Source: CAYWNK01 sp047639615 (GTDB taxonomy: Bacteria; Planctomycetota; UBA1135; GCA-002686595). From it: DNA of 9,928 nt. The position numbers and the translations under genes were made by a program. A model generated the notes under the pieces. It made no database searches. It was given only the letters and a program-made list of their open reading frames with translations, and was not told the DNA's origin. Where the stretch lies: contig JBLIOL010000212.1 of assembly GCA_047639615.1 (NCBI GenBank), positions 1 through 9,928 of the forward strand. The letters run 5' to 3'. Each line of letters starts with the position of its first letter. Positions within the stretch are counted from its first letter, which is position 1. Positions 6,957-9,928 of the stretch are shown one piece after another.

Positions 6957-8213
6957 ATGCTGCTCTCTACCATCGGTTTCGCCTGTTCCTTAGCTCTTTC
7001 CCCGAGCGCTGCGCAGGACGGCTGGGAGCAGTACAACGGGGCGAATTCCGCGCGCACGGGGGATGGCGCGATCGAGCTGGGAGCTTGGTCGGAGGATGGG
7101 CCGAAGGTGACTTGGCGCGTGCCTACGGATGCGGGCTTCAGTTCCTTCGTGGTGGCGGATGGCATGGCCTATACCTTGGTCACGCGCGACGGAGACGAGG
7201 CGTTGGTGGCCTTGGACGCTGCGAGCGGTAAAGAGCTCTGGGCTCAAGGCATGTCGGGTGCTGAGTTTGACGGGGGGGGCGGCGCAGGAGCCGAAGGCAA
7301 CAAGGGCGGCGACGGACCGCGCACGACGCCGAGTGTTGTAGACGGCCGCGTGTATGTATTCGATGCACACTTGGTGTTGGGCTGCTTCGATGCGAAGACG
7401 GGCAAGGCACAGTGGCGTGTGGATGTGGCTAAGGATCATGCGGGGCAGGAGCTGCGCTGGCAGAACTCCGCTTCGCCTGTGGTGGCTGATGGCAAGGTCG
7501 TGGTGATGGGCGGTGGTGCGGGTCAGACTTTCTTGGCCTTCGACGCGGCTAGTGGCGAGCTGCTGTGGTCCAGCGGCGACGAGAAGGTGACCCATGCGAC
7601 GCCGACGGTGGCGACCCTGCACGGGAAGGCGCAGGTGTTGTTCTTCATGCAGTCGGGCTTGGTTAGTTGCGAGTTGGCGACGGGTAAGGAACTCTGGCGC
7701 GCGCAGTATCCGTACAAGATCTCGACCGCAGCTTCGCCGGTGGTCTTCGACGACATGGTGTATGTGTCGGCGGGCTATGGGGTCGGCGCTGGGACCTTCC
7801 GCATCCACGAGGAGAACGGCGTCTTCGATGCTGAGTTGCTCTGGCAGAAGCGCAACAAGCTCATGAATCACTGGAGCACGCCGGTCTGTCGTGACGGCTA
7901 CCTCTACGGAATGTTCAGCTTCAAGAAGTACGGCGAAGGCCCGCTGTGTTGCGTGGAGATGGAGACCGGCGAGACCATGTGGAGCGTGCCGGGCTTTGGG
8001 CCGGGCAACGCAATCGCTGTGGGGGATACGCTTGTGGCGCTCTCCGATGCGGGCGAGATCGTCTTCGCGGAGCTGGTCCCTACGGGCTACCAGGAGCAAG
8101 CGCGGGCGGAAGTGCTCGAAGGCAAGTGCTGGAGCTCACCTAGCTTCGCGGATGGACAGCTATACCTGCGCTCGACCAAGGAGGGCGTGCGCATCGACCT
8201 ATCTGAAGGCTAG
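6957..8213 (+). CDS. Secreted PQQ-like beta-propeller repeat protein
   Basis: This 418-residue protein has a signal peptide (M-L-L-S-T-I-G-F-A-C-S-L-A-L-S, likely cut after A-A at residue 19) and then repeated beta-propeller blades of the PQQ/quinoprotein type. The blade motif (A-x-D-A-x-[ST]-G-x-x-L-W and variants) is visible at about 84-95, 144-153, 194-204, 240-247 and 334-342. Such proteins are exported and act in binding or scaffolding; without the blade residues that hold PQQ and a metal, enzyme activity cannot be claimed, and no substrate is evident. A glycine-rich loop occurs at about 101-120. I chose the ATG at 6957 because the signal peptide begins there; a GTG at 6867 in the same frame would put 30 polar residues in front of it. 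No Shine-Dalgarno sequence is present. The TAG stop overlaps the stop of the convergent protease gene. Confidence 0.88.
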   Translation: MLLSTIGFACSLALSPSAAQDGWEQYNGANSARTGDGAIELGAWSEDGPKVTWRVPTDAGFSSFVVADGMAYTLVTRDGDEALVALDAASGKELWAQGMSGAEFDGGGGAGAEGNKGGDGPRTTPSVVDGRVYVFDAHLVLGCFDAKTGKAQWRVDVAKDHAGQELRWQNSASPVVADGKVVVMGGGAGQTFLAFDAASGELLWSSGDEKVTHATPTVATLHGKAQVLFFMQSGLVSCELATGKELWRAQYPYKISTAASPVVFDDMVYVSAGYGVGAGTFRIHEENGVFDAELLWQKRNKLMNHWSTPVCRDGYLYGMFSFKKYGEGPLCCVEMETGETMWSVPGFGPGNAIAVGDTLVALSDAGEIVFAELVPTGYQEQARAEVLEGKCWSSPSFADGQLYLRSTKEGVRIDLSEG

Positions 8214-9709
8214 CGTAGCTCTAGCGCACGCTGCACCGCGGCGTAGGTGTCGAGCAGGCCTGCGCCGGTTTGCGTGTCCTTGCCTGCGGGAGCGATGTCC
8301 TTAGCGGTCTCCTCCAGGATGGCCTTGATGCGCCAGGGCGTGAGCGAAGGATTGGCGGAGAGCATCAATGCGACCGTGCCGGAGACCTGTGGCGCGCTTA
8401 GGGAGTTGCCGCGGATACTGTTGTCGACGGGAGCGTAGCCGTCTTCGCCGCCTTCGCTGCCGGGTCGCACGAGAGCGAGGCCTGGGCCGAAGTAGGCGGC
8501 TAGGTCGGGTTTGATGAGTCCCTCGGGCATGGGGTGATCGCCGTAGGTGGTGACGCTTCCCCATTCGACCGGACCGGTGCTCGATGCATTCGCGAGCAAC
8601 CCCTGCTCATCTACGCCGCCGACGCTGATCACGCAGGGAATGCCCTCCGGAATACGGATCTGCACGGGGACTTCTGCGGAGCGCTGGAAGTTGCCTGCAC
8701 CCGAAACGAGCACGAGGCCAGCAGCCGTGGCGTGTTCCGCCATGCGCCGCCAAAGGCCGCGCACCTGCTTCAAGTTCGGGATGGAGAAGCTCATGTTGAC
8801 CACGTCCGCGCCCTGCTCCAACGAGTACTGAAAGGCCTGCAGGGCCATGACCGGTCCGCCGTCGGCGCGTATGAGCATGAGGCTGGCGCGCGGCGCTACG
8901 CCGGTGATGCGGCCGGCGCTGCCGTCGCCGACCATGAGGGATGAGGTGAGCGTCCCGTGCTGGCGCTCGCTGGTGTTGATCAGCTCGGAGCTTTGGCGGC
9001 GGAAGTCGTAGCCGTAGATGTCATCCACGAAGCCGTTGTCATCGTCGTCCTTGCCGTTGCCTGCGATTTCGTGGGGGTTGATCCAAATCGCGCCGCGCAA
9101 GTCCGGGTGAGTGTAGTCGACGCCGTTGTCCATGGAGACGATCAGGCTGCCGGCGCCGTGGATGCCGAGCTCGCTCCATACGCGCGGCGCTCCCAGGCGC
9201 GTGAGGTTACTGGGCACGAGCTTGCCGCCTGTGTCGAAGGGTCCGCGCTTTGCCGCCTTGAGTAGCTCGGTGAGTTCGACGTCCTTGGATAATTTCTTGG
9301 CCGGTAGGTTGCCGGCCGCGTAAATCGGACCGAGCTTCTCGTTCTTGCGCAGGGCTACGGCTTGCTTGGGCGTGACCCGTACGACCATCGCGTTCACGAG
9401 CCAGAACTCGGTCAGTAATTCGGCGCCACCAAGAGCCTCGAGTAGTGCGCTGCGTTCGTTCTTGGCGATGTGCTTGAGGCGCTGAATCGTTTCAGGGCGT
9501 AGCTCGAGCCGATCGCTCTTGGCGTTCTCCTCGCAATACTCGGGGAACCCGTGGGGCGTATCGAGTAGCTGGGTCTTGCCGAGTACCAAGAGGGTCAGCT
9601 TGGCTGCGGAGCGCTTCGGGTCCTGGCCTGCGCTGGTGAGCAGACTGCAGAGAGCCAGGCAAAGCAGTAGTGCGCGAGTGGGGTGGGGCTCGCTGGTGGA
9701 TGTACGCAT
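8210..9709 (-). CDS. Secreted subtilisin-family (S8) serine protease
   Basis: The 499-residue product has a signal peptide (basic/polar start, then A-L-L-L-C-L-A-L-C-S-L-L-T-S-A), a prodomain-like region (about 35-130, including V-N-A-M-V-V-R-V-T-P), and a subtilase catalytic domain. The triad is visible: Asp194 in S-M-D-N-G-V-D-Y-T-H-P-D-L, His251 in R-Q-H-G-T, Ser436 in G-N-S-L-S-A-P-Q-V-S-G, with the oxyanion Asn340 in S-G-A-G-N. The acidic D-D-D-D-N-G-F-V-D-D-I-Y-G-Y-D-F block (221-236) is typical of a subtilase group. It should hydrolyse proteins outside the cytoplasm after removal of the prodomain. D-N-G and G-N-S replace the usual D-[ST]-G and G-T-S, but the catalytic residues are intact. 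I chose the ATG at 9709 over one at 9775 because it places the signal peptide at the N-terminus. The gene faces the propeller gene and diverges from the gene at 9814. Confidence 0.93.
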   Translation of the reverse strand: MRTSTSEPHPTRALLLCLALCSLLTSAGQDPKRSAAKLTLLVLGKTQLLDTPHGFPEYCEENAKSDRLELRPETIQRLKHIAKNERSALLEALGGAELLTEFWLVNAMVVRVTPKQAVALRKNEKLGPIYAAGNLPAKKLSKDVELTELLKAAKRGPFDTGGKLVPSNLTRLGAPRVWSELGIHGAGSLIVSMDNGVDYTHPDLRGAIWINPHEIAGNGKDDDDNGFVDDIYGYDFRRQSSELINTSERQHGTLTSSLMVGDGSAGRITGVAPRASLMLIRADGGPVMALQAFQYSLEQGADVVNMSFSIPNLKQVRGLWRRMAEHATAAGLVLVSGAGNFQRSAEVPVQIRIPEGIPCVISVGGVDEQGLLANASSTGPVEWGSVTTYGDHPMPEGLIKPDLAAYFGPGLALVRPGSEGGEDGYAPVDNSIRGNSLSAPQVSGTVALMLSANPSLTPWRIKAILEETAKDIAPAGKDTQTGAGLLDTYAAVQRALELR

Positions 9710-9813
9710 GGTTAACTGGGTCGTTGCTCGGCGGGGTGTAGAACCGTAACCCGTGATTTCTGTAGCGGCTACCATGCGGGTGTCTCCAAAACCCTATGCC
9801 CATCGGGCGCGCC
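9710..9813. promoter_or_regulatory. Divergent intergenic region
   Basis: These 104 bases separate the protease start (reading left) from the exported-protein start (reading right), so promoters for both are expected here. I see no convincing -35/-10 pair on either strand and no Shine-Dalgarno sequence before either start. A GTTAAC palindrome lies at 9711-9716 directly before the protease ATG, and a short 5-bp inverted pair, ACCCG near 9749 with CGGGT near 9777, could be an operator but is too short to claim. Confidence 0.4.
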
Positions 9814-9928
9814 ATGCAGATCCGGACCATTACGCTTACTTTGCTCAGCCTCGTGCCCTTCGCAGCCGGGCAACCGCAGTTGGATCTTAACGAGGATGCT
9901 TGCACGAGCATTTTGGTGAGCGCGGGAG
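9814..9928 (+). CDS. 5' end of an exported protein of unknown function (partial)
   Basis: The visible 38 residues are a classic signal peptide: M-Q-I-R, a hydrophobic core T-I-T-L-T-L-L-S-L-V-P-F-A-A-G, then Q-P-Q-L-D-L and N-E-D-A-C-T-S-I-L-V-S-A-G before the window ends. Cleavage near A-A-G/Q is likely, giving export through the Sec system. An in-frame ATG at 9796 would add six residues (M-P-I-G-R-A) and is possible, though the later ATG gives a more compact signal peptide. One cysteine is seen after the predicted cleavage site. Nothing visible identifies the mature protein. It is divergent from the protease gene. Confidence 0.7.
   Translation, partial: MQIRTITLTLLSLVPFAAGQPQLDLNEDACTSILVSAG

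Noticed and set aside
9710..9775. ATG start at 9775 for the protease
   Set aside because: It would add 22 mostly polar residues before the signal peptide beginning at 9709.
1..9928. tRNA, rRNA, CRISPR, insertion-sequence or attachment-site signals
   Set aside because: No cloverleaf, array of spaced repeats, transposase or terminal inverted repeats could be seen in any gap; all gaps are shorter than 200 bases.

Overview
The window is GC-rich bacterial DNA with dense coding and three separate parts. Positions 2-5466 are the distal end of a respiratory complex I operon on the + strand: the last 16 codons of a probable nuoK, then complete nuoL, nuoM and nuoN. It closes with a strong hairpin terminator at 5486-5519.

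Positions 5561-6772 are the most interesting part. Read with standard stops this is two unrelated-looking frames, 5561-5818 (85 codons, ending in TGA) and 5828-6772 (314 codons, from a GTG). The two are in the same frame, and the only stop between 5561 and 6772 is the TGA at 5816-5818. That TGA sits where a thioredoxin-like fold would have its redox residue, in the context G-H-P-L-G-T-T-(TGA)-N-N-G. A hairpin begins 13 nt after it (5832-5855), with an apical loop about 22 nt downstream and a G at loop position 2, as expected for a bacterial SECIS element. I annotate one 403-residue putative selenoprotein with selenocysteine at residue 86, a thioredoxin-like domain (about 45-190) and a C-terminal domain I cannot name (about 207-401). 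nuoL and nuoM end in TGA, so TGA is a normal stop in this genome.

Positions 6957-9928 hold envelope or exported proteins. There is a secreted PQQ-like beta-propeller protein (+), a convergent secreted subtilisin-family (S8) protease (-) whose stop codon overlaps the propeller gene's stop on a shared CTAG, and, divergent from the protease, the first 38 codons of an exported protein that runs off the window.

The organism is probably a Gram-negative, respiring bacterium. High GC, an exported PQQ-like propeller and S8 protease, and lack of Shine-Dalgarno sequences at every start would fit a planctomycete or a related lineage; this is inference, not shown directly. The complex I genes feed NADH electrons into the membrane chain. 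The other genes show no clear pathway link to them and are separated from nuoN by the terminator. No tRNA, rRNA, CRISPR array, insertion sequence or attachment site was seen, and no gene-free stretch exceeds 200 bases.
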